Origin: Gigaspora margarita
Taxonomy: Eukaryota; Glomeromycota; Glomeromycetes; Diversisporales; Gigasporaceae
Length of the DNA: 64,000 bases
Direction: 5' to 3'
Assembly: GCA_009809945.1 (NCBI GenBank)
Contig: WTPW01000940.1
Location: 130,617-194,616, forward strand
Part shown: in pieces, positions 9,332-20,295 of the stretch
How positions within the stretch are numbered: position 1 is the first letter of the stretch
Layout: each line of letters begins with the position of its first letter
The notes under the pieces: generated by a model
The model's input: the letters and a program-made list of their open reading frames with translations, nothing else
Told to the model about the DNA's origin: nothing
Databases searched by the model: none
Position numbers and translations under genes: made by a program

Positions 9332-11279
9332 TAAATCTACAGGTGATGCTTTATATATGTGCAGGTTTTAAAAAATAAATAATTAGCTTTTTACTATCGC
9401 TACATAGAAGTTCAACAATAGGTTAATGGTTCATATATATATATATATATTAAGATTTAAATTTTTAGCGCTAGTACAGGATAAAAAATCAGGTTACCTC
9501 AAAATAGCACACATGTGCGCACTCAAAATAGCATGCAGGTGATCAAAACACCGTGCAGGTGCACATATTTTGCAGTAATACAGTAACTATGAAGAAGAGC
9601 AACTAGTTGGTTATTGCCCAAACATACAAAGGCTTGGTTTCAGGTTATCAAGATTTAGTATAAATTATTGTCTAATAAAAATTGTTAATAGAGATAGGTA
9701 CCTGCATCCTTTTAGCGAGAATGAGCTAGATCAATCATGGTAGCAGAGTTCTTAAGAAATCACCCTGAGCTTTTATTTCAGGTTCTGCAAACCCTAAATG
9801 AAGTGCGTACTCTAAAAGCAAATCCTATTATGATAAACAACCATTTTAACAAACTTCAAAAAATAATTAATGAATATTCACTTAATCCTGATCAAATCTG
9901 GAATACGGATAGATAGGTCTTTTTTTTTTTCTTCTTATTTTTTCTTTTTATTTTTTATTTATAAATTTTTTTTTGTATTTTTTTTTAAAATTGTGTAATA
10001 GAATTGCTATAGGGCAGGCTTCATGATTGAATCTAGACTGCAAAAAGTCTTTGCAAAAAAAGGAGCATATCAGGTTCATTGAGTTTCATATAGCAGCAAT
10101 CATAAACACATTTCTGTATGCTCTACACTTTCAGCTACCAGTACATACATACCCCATTAATAATATACAAGGGTAAACAGATGATTACAAATCTTTTAGA
10201 TGCGCACTAGCTGGTACCATCATGGGGTTTACTAATATGGGATATATGCAGAAAAGCCTATTTAAAAAATATATAGAGCACTTCATTAATTCTATTTCTC
10301 CAATATGTCCTGTTTTACTAATTCTTGATGGACACAAGAGCCATGTAAATTATTCTTGTGTCAACTTTGGCATCAAAATAATATTCTTCTCTATGCCCTT
10401 TCACTGCATACTACCTATATCCTACAACCTGCTGAACTACTATTTGCTCAACTCAAACTCAAAAAAGTATATAATAGTAAATGTGATAAATTTCTTACTA
10501 ATAATGGCAAGCATGTAACAAAATACGCGTTTGCTAAACTCTTCAGACAGGCTTATATTAAAATATATACCCCCGCTGCTATATCAGATATGTAATGCTT
10601 TTAGGGCAATGGGAATATAGCCCTTTAATTCCAATATTATTGATCCTTGTCATCTTGAGCCTTCAATGGCAACGCATAATTTTGATCTACCAAGTTCTGA
10701 ACAATCTACTTGCTCACTTGCTACACTAACCATATAGTCTTTACCTAGATCAGTTCCAAGTTATCTCAACTCAACCTCTGCAAAAAGATTTGTAGACAGA
10801 AATAGAATCACTTAATATAAGAGTGGAACATTTAGAAGCAGTATTAGAACTATATTAAAATCTAGCCTTTTACAGTTGGTACTTAAGTACCTCTTGTACT
10901 AGCATTTGAAGCAAAATGAAGATCTGGTAGCAGATAATAAAAAGCCTGAAACTCAACTATTCAAGAAAAAATGTAAGACCATGCCATTCTTCTAGCTTCT
11001 TACAAACACAGAATTGTTGTGTTTGTTAAGAGAAGCAGAGGAAGAAGCAAAAAGAGTTGCCAATGAAAAAAAGAAAAAAAGAGGTAGCTATCCAAAAACA
11101 AATAGCATGAAAGACAGAAAAGGTGCAAAAGCAAGAAATTTGTAACAAAAAAAAGAAGACAGTAAACAAATGAAGTTAGAACAACAACATATTAGAAAGG
11201 AAAAATAGCTTGAAAAAAAAGTAAAAAAGATAGTACTAACTGATTAGCTGATCTTGGCCATTTTTGGTTGCTACTTTGA

Positions 11280-12720
11280 AGATCTTAATTTCTGAAAAAA
11301 ATTTTGTATATCTAGAAAAAGTTTTTTTTTATTAAATGATCTTCTTAAAAATAAAAAAAAACATATTTCAAGTTCAAATATATTTACTTAAATAAATTCA
11401 ATAAATGTTTATGCCAAATTAAACCAGTTTTCTTATTAGCATTTTTAATTGCACCATAATACCCATAAGGTAGCTGCGCGACGCTATCACACAAAACCAG
11501 GAACAGAAGAATCAGTAGATCATAATAGAAGTTTTAAAAAATGTAATATTTTAACAGTTTATTAATACTAACTAATAAATTATGTATACCTTAGTTTACA
11601 TGTATATTGTACAGAGTTGGCATATAACTAGATCACATTAATAAATTTGAAATGAGTCATATAAATTTATTAATTATATTAGTAGTTTAATTGGTCATGT
11701 GCCAACACTATGTACATTTTTTAGTGTTTATTGTTTAATTATGTTTAAAAGCTTAACTTATTTGGTATGATAATGTAATATGATATAAGAAGCATTTTAT
11801 ATAGAGAACAAAGTTGTAAATAGTATTAGTAAATATTATAATATATATATATATATTTTTTTTTTTAGAAATCAAGCAGTATATAAATAGACAAAACCAG
11901 TATTACTATTGAAATTTGGGTGAGTGTCAGATTAGAGGGCCAGATTTAGGTTAGCAATAGTGAACAAGAGAAGGAATACATAAGGTTGGGTTTATAAATA
12001 TAATGAAATGGGATTCATGAACAATACAAAAATAAATGAAAACCAAGAGATACAATAAATAAACATTCATTAAGAAAACTTTATTATAATAGAAGAATTA
12101 TTTAGATAATATCTAATGCTATCTAATACCTCATTCTTGCTCTCTCTATTATGTATAAGGGACAAAAACCTCTCAATACACAAAGAGCGAACACATCAGA
12201 CTTATATACATTTGTAATCTATATAAATTATTTATACCAATCAATTGTTAGTTTAACTTCCTTTTGCCTTACACAATCAATTTGTCATTGAGATATGACA
12301 ACTAAAAGTCTAATTGCCCTTCAACACCTATAAACTTGATTGTAATATTACTTTGTGTGAGAGGCGAGATGATAATATTTAAATGTTTCATATTCATTTG
12401 TTCCTAAAAGAAGCAATAATAATTTATACATAATTGATCTGTGTACAAAAGCGATGGNATNATGATTATTAATATAGACATTCGANGCATCNNGNTAGCT
12501 TTAATTAATTGTAGAACCCCAAGGATATCTAAATAAGGTAATAGGAGTAATATGTGTTACAGAGGTACAATTGAAAGGTTTAAAGATGATTGAATATAAC
12601 AATGATCGATCAAATAAAGCAGGGGCAGAATAAGGAAATGCAGTGATTTTTGGGCGCAGAAATTTATAATAATACTGGTAAGATAAGAAATAAATCAAAT
12701 AAAATGAGGCACAACTTAAA
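11280..12720. other. AT-rich interval after the pogo relic, no gene
   Basis: Includes a (TA)n-type tract at about 11840-11860 and a few ambiguous bases at 12457-12496. A 46-bp word beginning TAGCTGCGCGACGCTATC at about 11471 recurs, diverged, near 45324. I see no coding region. Confidence 0.4.
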
Positions 12721-12724
12721 ACTT

Positions 12725-13300
12725 GAAATACTTATTTAAAATAGTCCTTTTGAAGAGATAATCATGTACGAATACACGTATGTACTTACGAAAGCCATAT
12801 CAAACCAGTTTAATATAAAATGCAAATCTGACCATCGCATTCCAAAATGTTATGAAAAATATAACCAATCAAAGAACTGTATTTGTTCACATCATTTCAC
12901 TCTTCAGATAACTATGCACTTCATTGTACTCTATTCCTGGTATAAACCAGAATTTTGACATTTTTATAAAAAAGATTTCGAGCAAAAAAAAAAATTATTA
13001 CTGTAACCACATACCGGAACCCCTTAAATATCAACCCCTACATAATAAACAGGCATGAATGTAAATCCAAAATACTCACTTAAAAATAGTCCCTTTGCAG
13101 AGACAATCATGCACGAATAGCACGTACATGTGTAAAAAAGTCATACCAAACCGGTTCAGCATAAAAAGCAAATCTGGACATCGCATTCCACAATGTCATG
13201 TGAAAATATAACCAATTAAAGAACCATATTTGTTCACAACATTTTACTCTTCAGATAAACATGTACTTCGTATTTTATACTCCGCTCCTAGTATATCTAT
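12725..13300. repeat. Tandem direct duplication, unit about 345 bp
   Basis: The segment from about 12725 (atagtcctttt, gaagagataatcatg, catcgcattccaaaatg, cactcttcagataac) is repeated from about 13070 (atagtccctttgcag, gagacaatcatgc, catcgcattccacaatg, tactcttcagataaac). Identity is roughly 80 percent by eye, with small gaps. The ORF at 12764-12958 lies in the first copy only and is not conserved in the second, so it is not counted as a gene. Confidence 0.8.
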
Positions 13301-13442
13301 CTTATATTACTTTATGTTCTAATCTAATAATAAACATTAAATTCTCACCAAGTTTTTATATGATCCAAAAGGTAACCATTTTATTTAATGCTTGAAGCTT
13401 TTAAAACAAATAATAGATCCCTTTATACAAATATAATAAATA

Positions 13443-13492
13443 CAACTCATTTTAAAATAATAATAATAATAATAATAATATAATAACATAAA
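13443..13492. repeat. ATA/AAT microsatellite
   Basis: Run of ataataataat-type triplets, about 30 bp pure with AT-rich edges. Confidence 0.6.
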
Positions 13493-13634
13493 AAAAATTA
13501 CTTCTTGTTGCTATAAAGCAACTTTCACTAATAATTTAATAAATTAACTGTTGCAATAAAAATTTTGAATTGTTATAATATTAAAAGAATAAGCTGATAC
13601 AACTAAAGTTGAAGCTTTAGCAGTTAGTTAAATA

Positions 13635-13773
13635 CAGTTGAACCTTTTAAAACTGAACCTTTCAAATCTGATAAAGAATTAATCTACTAAGTCCATATCT
13701 GTTATATGAATCTAATAGTTAGTTTATTATAATTTCTTGTTCACTATGTATACCAGATTGGGAAGTTCAGCTA
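13635..13773. mobile_element. Short Tigger/pogo-like MITE
   Basis: Left end CAGTTGAACCTTTTAAAACT follows TA at 13633-13634. The right end, read inverted, is TAGCTGAACTTCCCAATCTG followed outward by TA. CAGTTGAACC is a typical Tigger-type terminus. The two ends match only partly, so the call is moderate. Confidence 0.45.
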
Positions 13774-13779
13774 TAGGAT

Positions 13780-14714
13780 TTTTTTATTAGATTTTTAGTT
13801 GTTTTGGGTAGCATAATAAAGATCATGGACAAAAGGAAAAGAGTATGCTAAAGCATTTAATTCTATTAATATCATCATTGACTGTGATGTTTGAGTGTTA
13901 TCACAATTATTATTAAATCAATTAATTGAGATGCTTGAGAATACTTTAAGTCTTGAAGTTTAACTTATTTTTATTATCTTTTACAATAACTAATATATCA
14001 TATAGGTACTTTAACCTAAGGCCACACAAGATTGATTTTTTGATTTGCATTATATAAAATCTAAAAGCTTGGATTAGTCAATCAGATTTTTTTTAATTTA
14101 CTATAAATTTATAAAATAGTATTCATATCTAAGGTTAATTTTTCATTTTGCATAACAAGGAATTAAAAAATTGGGTCAGCTATCATATTTTTTTTATCAG
14201 CCCTATCAGACATTTACAGATATTAAGATTTTTATTAGGTGATACTAGATAAAAAAAGTAGAAAAAATAAGACCAAAATTGAATAATTGGCACAATTGAA
14301 GTCTAAAAAAAATAAAAAATTAATCTGTGAACTGCATATCAAAAGGAGATGCATATATTACCATATATAGAAGTTACTTAAAGCAGAGCAAATTTCATAT
14401 ATTGATCTACATGCTGCATAAATTGTATTCTTGATATCTAAATAACCTGTTAACCCTAAAAGTATCAAAAAATAATTCCAAAAACATCTAAAACATAACT
14501 TTTTAACTAGCTTTAATAACCTTATAAAGTAGAAAGAGGTAATATGGAAAGTTAATATCACTAATATAAAAACTTTTTTATTTTAATATTAAAAAATTTT
14601 TTATTTTTGTATTAAACTAAATATATGATTTAGAATTATTTTATAAAAAATTAGTAATATAACATCTTGCTTTAAAGTGACATTAAATGAATTATACATT
14701 GTATCAAAAAGCTT
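13780..14714. other. AT-rich interval, no gene
   Basis: I see no coding region. Direct words such as tcaatcagattttttt recur, but nothing is long enough to define an element. Confidence 0.35.
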
Positions 14715-14985
14715 AAATTTTAAGAGATAGGGGTAATTTGGTGAATTGATAGTATATTATGAGATCCAGTAGTCAGAACCAGTGTCTAAAATTCAATGTT
14801 CTTATGGTTCTCAATGAACTTTTGAGTTTTTTTAAGAACATTAATATTTAAAAAAGGTTCTCTTATTTGAGAACATTTTATCTTCTTGAAATGTTCTCAA
14901 AGAGAACATTAATAAAATTTTTATGTTCTAGATTTACTAATGAGAACAATAAATTATATAAAATGTTTATTAATTTGATAATATA
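14715..14985. repeat. Palindromic repeat rich in GTTCTC/GAGAAC words
   Basis: From 14780 to 14945, ATGTTCT, GGTTCTC, GAGAACA and AGAACATT words alternate in both orientations. The left shoulder (taagagataggggtaattt, then cagtgtctaaaattcaa) is found inverted near 31805-31830 and 32085-32125, so this is one member of a dispersed pair. No TIR with target duplication was found. Confidence 0.5.
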
Positions 14986-15119
14986 ATTTGATTATGACAA
15001 ATTTTGTATATATGTATATACTATATATAGCATATATATTTAAGGCTATACAATATGGGTAACAAATAAATATTTAAGAAAATAGCCTTTAAAGTTTTTA
15101 AAATAAACTATTCATTAGC

Positions 15120-15345
15120 TATGCAGTATGTTTTTATATTGAGAGCAGTGTTAATTTTTCAACTAAAATTTACTATGCAGATACTGCACAGTTTATAACT
15201 TTTTCTGTGTGGCAAATAACAAAAATAACTGAAACTGTGCACACTATTTACAAAATGCCAATTTTTTCTGTGCAGTATCCGCACACCTACTGAAAAAATG
15301 TGCGCAAAATTTGGTTTCTGTGCGCTGCGCACAGTTCATACAGTA
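15120..15345. repeat. Palindromic GTGC/GCAC-rich block
   Basis: Short words CTGTGCAG, ACTGTGCAC, GTGCGC and CTGCGCACAG recur in both orientations within AT-rich DNA. The layout (multiplied short palindromic words) resembles the arms of the hAT-like MITEs, but ends and a target duplication could not be set. Confidence 0.45.
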
Positions 15346-15767
15346 AAAAATAAGCACTAATTGAGAGTATTATTTTTATTTTTTTTTACCAGGAACAAAG
15401 TTTCATGAACGTGAAATGAAGTGTAGGGTTTATAGCCATCTTCAATGATGTGTGTCCGCAAAATCTCGTATTTGGTTGGTCGGTGTGATTGTAAATCTTT
15501 CCTTTTTTGTTTTAATGGGCATTTTTAGATTGCCTTGTGACTTGCGCATTTTCACAGGTTTATTTTCATAATGAAATGCTAAGGTGTATATTACATAGTT
15601 GTATAATAAAGCTAACATAGATTTATTTATAATTATTATTGCTCGATTAGCTACTTTATTTCTAAATATGAAAAACATATGGGAATAGGTTCGCTATCCA
15701 AATAAGCTATAGCATTACATACTCGAAACTCAATACCTATGATTAAGTATCTAGTATCTATTTCAGT

Positions 15768-16229
15768 TACTTGCACTGCTACTGCAGCTGTAGAGCCTTA
15801 CTGTCCACTAATAAGGTCCTTGCACTGCCACTGCAGTCGTGAAGCCTAACTATTCACTAATAAGATCCTTGTACTACTGCAGCTGCAGAGCCCAAATATT
15901 TACTAATAAAGTCCTTGCACTACCACTGCAGCCACAGATCCTAACTTACCACTAATAAGGTCCTTGTACTGCCACTATAGCCACAGAGCCTAAATATTCA
16001 CCAATAAGGTTCTTGCACTGCCACTGCATTTGCGGAGCCTAAATATTCACTAATAAGGTCCTTGAACTGCTACTGCAGCCATGGAGCCTAAATATTCACT
16101 AACAAGGTCCTTGCACTACCACAGAGCTAACTGTTTACTAATAAGGTTATTGCACTGCCACTGCAGCTGCAGAATCTAACTAATAAGGTCCTTGCACTGC
16201 CACTGCAGCTGTGGAGCCTAACTGGTCAC
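15768..16229 (+). repeat. Minisatellite, about 49-bp unit, 10 units (left array)
   Basis: Units carry AAGGTCCTTGCACTGCCACT then GCAGCTGCAGAGCC and attcactaata. Ten units are countable. The array is far richer in GC than its surroundings and full of CTGCAG. It ends at the left boundary of the 2.1-kb hAT-like element, and a decayed unit continues to its right (18312-18380). Stops in all frames and an uneven unit length argue against coding. Confidence 0.85.
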
Positions 16230-16762
16230 TAGGGCTCCAAAGTCCGGTTCGGGTCCGGTCAGGGTCCGGCCGGACCTGGACTCGAACCTGGACTCAAACC
16301 ATAAATTTTAAAATTTTCAGACCTGGACTCAAACCCGAATCCAAAGTACCGAACTCGAACCGGACTCAAACATACATATAGGTTCGATCCGGGTCCAGTC
16401 CGAAGTTCGCGAACCTGTCCAGGTTCGGGATAGTTGAGTTACCACCCTAGTAGTGATAGGCAACGTGCGGGATCTGTGTGTGATCCCGCGTGGGATGTGC
16501 AGGATTTAAAACCTCCCGTGCAGAATTTTTAATATAAGATTGTCTGGCCTGCGTTAGCATATCATCTGGCCCACATTAACAAATTATCCGGCCTGCTTTA
16601 ACATAAGTGGGCCAATTCCTAATTAGTATTTGATGTAAATAAAAATATTATGCACGCATTAACTTTTGATTTGTTTCTCGTTCCAAATATATACGTACGT
16701 ACTGTACGTACAGAGATAATGCGCAAACTGTATATTGAAATATAATTTTAAATTTGTCATTA

Positions 16763-17023
16763 GGCGAGACCAACTGGATTCGGTGTTTTACATTACCCTC
16801 CCTCCTCAGAGTCCTCCCCTCTCCCTCATAGTAAAAAAAATTTAGATAAATATATATAGGGCTTCGGGATATTTCGGAAAATTTTTACAGTCACAGAACA
16901 ATTCGGAAAAAAAATTTTTTGAAAAAAAAATTTTTTTAAAAGTTTACTATGTGAACCCCCTCTCTCCCCCTCCTCTGGAGGGGAGGGGGGGTAATGTAAA
17001 ACACTGAATCCAGTTGTCTCGCC
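16763..17023. mobile_element. PIF/Harbinger-type MITE, TTA target duplication
   Basis: The left end GGCGAGACCAACTGGATTCG and the inverse of the right end (GGCGAGACAACTGGATTCAG) give a TIR of about 38 bp continuing through GTGTTTTACATTACCC. TTA flanks both sides (16760-16762, 17024-17026), fitting the TWA target of PIF/Harbinger. The length is 261 bp. The centre has C-rich and G-rich words (CCCTCCCTCC, GGGGAGGGGGG) around a palindromic A/T core. It lies at the edge of the right minisatellite array. Confidence 0.8.
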
Positions 17024-17026
17024 TTA

Positions 17027-17760
17027 GCAGTGCAAGAATCTCATGTTTCTTATTAGGTTCCGTGGCTGTGATTATAGTGCAATGACTTCATGTTGGGATT
17101 AGAATTTATGGTTATAGTAGTAGAACAAGGGCCCATGTTGTGATTTGCTCTGTGTTGCATAGCAGTGCAAAGACCTCATGTTTTTTATTAGGCTCTGTGA
17201 CTGTGATAGAAGTACAAGGTCCTCATATGGTAATTAGGTAAGGACTCATGTTTTGGGTAGGCTCCACGGCTGTGATAGCAGTGCAAGGGCCTCATGTTAT
17301 GATCAGTCTCACAGCTGCAATAGCAATACAAGGATATCTTGTTTTTATTAGGCATCGTAGCTGCGATAGGCAGTGCAAGGACTTTATGTTATAATCAGGC
17401 TCCATGGTTACAGTAGTAGTGCAAGAACCTCATGTTTTGATTAGGCTCCGCAGCTGCAATAGCAGCGAAAGGACCTCATATTGTAAATAGGCACCGCGGC
17501 TACAGTAGTAGTGCAAGGACCTTATGTTTTGATTAGGCACCTGCAGTTAAATATCANTGCAAGGGCCTCATGTTATNATNAGACTTCACGANTGGAATAG
17601 CAGTACAAGGACCTCTAGTTTTTTATTAGGCTCCGTGGCTGCGATAGCAGTGCAAGGACCTCATGTTAGAATCAGGCTCCACGCCTACAGTAGTAGTGCA
17701 AGGATCTCATATTTGGATTAGGCTCTGCGGCTGCAATAGCAGTGCAAGGACCTATAGGTA
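17027..17760 (-). repeat. Minisatellite, same family as 15768-16229 but inverted, about 17 units
   Basis: Units of about 46-48 bp read ATTAGGCTCCGCGGCTGCAA then agcagtgcaaggacctcatg. That is the reverse complement of the left array's unit apart from small changes. The unit word gtgcaaggacc, with variants, can be counted about 17 times. Ambiguous bases lie at 17557-17592. Together with the left array it forms a large inverted repeat able to fold into a cruciform. Confidence 0.8.
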
Positions 17761-18035
17761 AGTAATGGCATTCACGCTATACATAATGCAATTAATTTAA
17801 CCGATTCTCTTTGTGGCTATGAGATCTTTTCTTGGCATTCTTAGGATGGAATAGTTTGTTTCTTAGTGTAATTTGCATAAAAGCATATTGTTAATTTGGT
17901 TGAAAATATTTAGGATCTAGTTATCCTACTATGTATTATAGAGCTGATAAAATGGTAGCAAACGGAATCCCCATATGTTTTTCTTCATACTGTAAATAAA
18001 GTCATATGATTGAGCAATAATAATAAAATAAAATA

Positions 18036-18070
<35 letters not shown>

Positions 18071-18319
18071 ATCGATTTTCAATTTTCTTGATCGGCTTAT
18101 TACGGTATTGCTCAACCAGTTTCAGACTTTCAGACCAGACTCAAACTTTCGGACCAGACTCAAACCGGACCCGAACCAAGCCAAAAGTTTGATATTTGAA
18201 CCCAGACTGAACCGAGTTTTAAAATAGTTCGAGTCTGAGTCCGGTTCGAAATTCGAACCAAACTCGGACTTGCCTAAAGTTCGGCCTCAGTTCGGGTCCG
18301 TCGGAGCCCTACTGGTCTA

Positions 18320-18680
18320 ATAAGGGTCGCTGTTACTGATGGACCTTTCACTACCATTAGCTGTGAAACCCAAAAACAGACTACAAATATCTACTGTAGT
18401 TGTTACTGATACTACTAATACTTGCAGACCACTTAAAATAGAGAGGGTTGGCAGGAAATAGAGCCAGCCTTTACCAAGGCAGCAATAGCAAAACAAAAGA
18501 TAACTTCATTCCTTAACATCCGCATGTGCACAGCCACCTATTCATACTTATTTACCGATATTTATAGAAACCTAAATTTGCTAAAATCATATGATATTAC
18601 AACAAACAAAACTGTGCCCTTAAACAATAAGCCTCAACCAAGCACTAAACTAACTATAGATATCAAAAATCTACATGATC
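18320..18680 (+). other. Decayed minisatellite end followed by an uncharacterised open frame
   Basis: After a degenerate minisatellite unit, one plus frame stays open from about 18440 to the stop near 18682, roughly 80 codons. It contains WQEIEPAFTKAAIAKQKITS, then FLNIRMCTATYSYLFTDIYR. It has no ATG at a sensible place and no recognised domain. It could be a transposase fragment or chance. Confidence 0.2.
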
Positions 18681-18884
18681 TGTGATAAAATCATCTGATT
18701 ACGCAATCATATTAAAACTCTATGATTGGAACAAGTGGTTTGACATCTGTCTACTTTTTATAGGTCTGATTAGTCATCACGTTTTCATTAGATTAATTCA
18801 TCAAAAGTTCATTTCACTGATAAGAAATTCTGGCATTATCATTAGGGTTAAGCTTAGAGTTAGTGTTAAGGTCAGTGCAATTTT

Positions 18885-19135
18885 TTAAAAAAACTTGTTG
18901 ATGAACTATAGCTGTCTTTTCCTGAAGTTCTTTCAGTTTTATCCTAAAAGCCACCTAATACTTCGTTGTCTTTGGAAATTCATTCTAAAAATAGCGATCT
19001 AATTTCCAAAGAACTAGATGATTCATAAGATAAAACCAAAAGGATTTCAGAAAACGAGTTTGTCCCAGAATTTATGAGTGAAATCATTGGTAAATTAATC
19101 TTATCAGTAAATTACTTGCTAGTGAGATTATTTAA
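18885..19135 (+). repeat. Decayed palindrome related to the core of the element at 60601
   Basis: The segment ttggaaattcattc, atagcgatctaatttcc, aaagaactagatgattcat corresponds to the stretch around 60985-61060. Both translate to a phrase like NSDxISxELDDS. Upstream sequence (18935-18965) pairs partly with downstream sequence (19020-19060), as in the other copy. Confidence 0.45.
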
Positions 19136-19701
19136 TTATTACAGCATTCCGTAATTTAATTAATTATAGCAGCATAATTCAATAATTACATAATTTATAG
19201 CATCGAACTTGTATACAGTACCATGGCACTTATTTATGAACTTGTTTCTGTTTTTTTTTGGAGATACTATATGTATTGAACAATAGTGTATATGCTTGTA
19301 AATTCAATTAAATCTTACTATAACCTATTTTCTGTTTCTGGTTTTAGTGCAACTACATTGTGCAGCTACCTTATTTATTAATATAATGTCATAGTAGAAA
19401 CTTTGTTACAGCAACCTTAAATTAATTCTAAGATTAATAGTCTCTTTGTTATCAAGTTAGAGATGGGTGAGGGGTCAGATAAGTTCTTGGACCAGGCTGA
19501 CAAATTCCTCCAATCTGAAAATTAGTTAAATAAAGAGATATGGCTATAGAAAAATTCTATAGTAAAGATTTCTAACTATATTTGTGCTACAGAGCACCCA
19601 ATGTGACATTACACCTCCTATTTCCTATTTTATACTATTATTAATTTAAACTAATAAAATAAATCTAGTTAGGATAGGTTGGAGAAAACCTAAGGTGTTA
19701 A

Positions 19702-20082
19702 TTATGGCATTATAAAAAGCATATTGTTAGAGAGTAGATAGTCTTGTAAGTACCATTTTTCAATAGCAGAGTGTAGGTTTATTGGTTGTATATAAGTTCT
19801 TGATGTATTTGCTTGAGTAGTGCTTAATGGTAGAGTTATTTTAGTACGTTGGTTTTTTTGTAATATTTCAGGCTTTTTCCATTGATGTTGAAATATATTA
19901 CGTTGAGACCATATATTGCAATAAAACCAATTTAAGAGATTATTTGAGAAGTTAGTGAGAAAGAATTCAGTTTGTTTTTTTAGAAGAATTTTGGTATTAT
20001 AATATGTTGGTTTGGAGTATATTCCTAGAATGGTAGGTATAAGAAAGTTGTATTGTATATTAGAGGAGTTAGTTGATAGCAA
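19702..20082 (-). pseudogene. LINE-1 C-terminal region
   Basis: 126 open codons. The phrase NIWSQRNIFQHQWKKPEI corresponds in place and pattern to IWIPYCCNFSTWRKKS near the end of LINE-2 (about 63530-63580), a tryptophan/arginine-rich signature at the end of this LINE group's protein. The function of this tail is unknown to me. It is separated from the RNase H region by stops. Confidence 0.6.
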
Positions 20083-20295
20083 TGAAAGGGTATTAAGAAG
20101 TGTAATATCTGAGGTTGATATTAATTGGGATTGTTAAAGTGTGTTATTAATTATATTAGTAAGTGATTGTTGAATGTTTTTAGTATTTTTGGATGTGGAG
20201 AGTATCTTCAATTGAAGAGTATTTACAATATTGATTTGTTGTATATAGATTTGGGTAGTGGATATTAAGGTTTTGTATTGTTAGAAGGTTGTTTG

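Larger units (their letters stand above)
8056..9583. mobile_element. Decayed TA-flanked element of the CCGTAT family, inserted in the transposase
   Basis: The left end CTATATTACTGTGAAATA and the inverse of the right end (CTGTATTACTGCAAAATA) form a TIR flanked by TA at 8054-8055 and 9584-9585. Transposase coding sequence stops on one side (GSNKVLTT) and resumes on the other (EEEQLVGY), which fixes it as an insertion. Internal words match the 924-bp element in LINE-2 with CG changed to TG or CA. For example, atgcccatacacgtcccg occurs in both, and aaaatagcacacatg stands where that copy has gaaataacgcgc. Two smaller MITEs (8297-8684, 8843-9331) lie inside it. Confidence 0.65.
7857..11250 (+). pseudogene. 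pogo/Tigger-type (CENP-B-like, DDE_1) transposase, degenerate and interrupted
   Basis: The N-terminus opens at ATG 7857 with MSFEKDNPKNDAIEKALKAI and ISESTLRCIIKNG, matching the psq helix-turn-helix of pogo transposases. The frame stops and then meets a 1.5-kb insertion at 8056-9583. The protein resumes with EEEQLVGYCPN, RLGFRLSRFS, VNRDRYLHPF (CENP-B-like helix region) and SLNPDQIWNTD (about 9885-9915; first catalytic Asp region, normally MDETG). It continues with KVFAKKGAYQVH (about 10045-10080), TYIPPLIIYKG, LILDGHKSHV (about 10318-10350; second catalytic Asp) and PAELLFAQLK, where the family has HILQPLD. A basic, Lys/Glu-rich tail follows (about 11030-11220). Several stops and frameshifts, plus a T-rich stretch after 9915, show it is dead. 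Family length is normally 450-550 residues, which fits once the insertion is set aside. Confidence 0.8.
16230..18311. mobile_element. Composite hAT-like element, 8-bp target duplication
   Basis: The ends TAGGGCTCC and GGAGCCCTA are exact inverses, flanked by CTGGTCAC (16222-16229) and CTGGTCTA (18312-18319), matching at 6 of 8 positions. The terminal 200 bp on each side are runs of GGTTCGGG, GGTCCGG, GGACTCGAACC and related words in both orientations. The interior holds a GC-rich stretch (16450-16620), a PIF/Harbinger-type MITE, an inverted copy of the flanking minisatellite and a poly-A run of about 32 bp (18038-18069). The left arm alone, 16230-16450, also ends in CCACCCTA, so it may be a complete smaller element. 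No transposase seen. Confidence 0.6.

Noticed and set aside
10222-10595. Two overlapping ORFs (98 and 79 codons) as separate genes
   Set aside because: Both are pieces of the one pogo transposase in two frames (LILDGHKSHV in one, PAELLFAQLK in the other).
18682-18888. 68-codon plus-strand ORF
   Set aside because: No motif; AT-rich composition and a repeated tgatt word pattern suffice to explain it.
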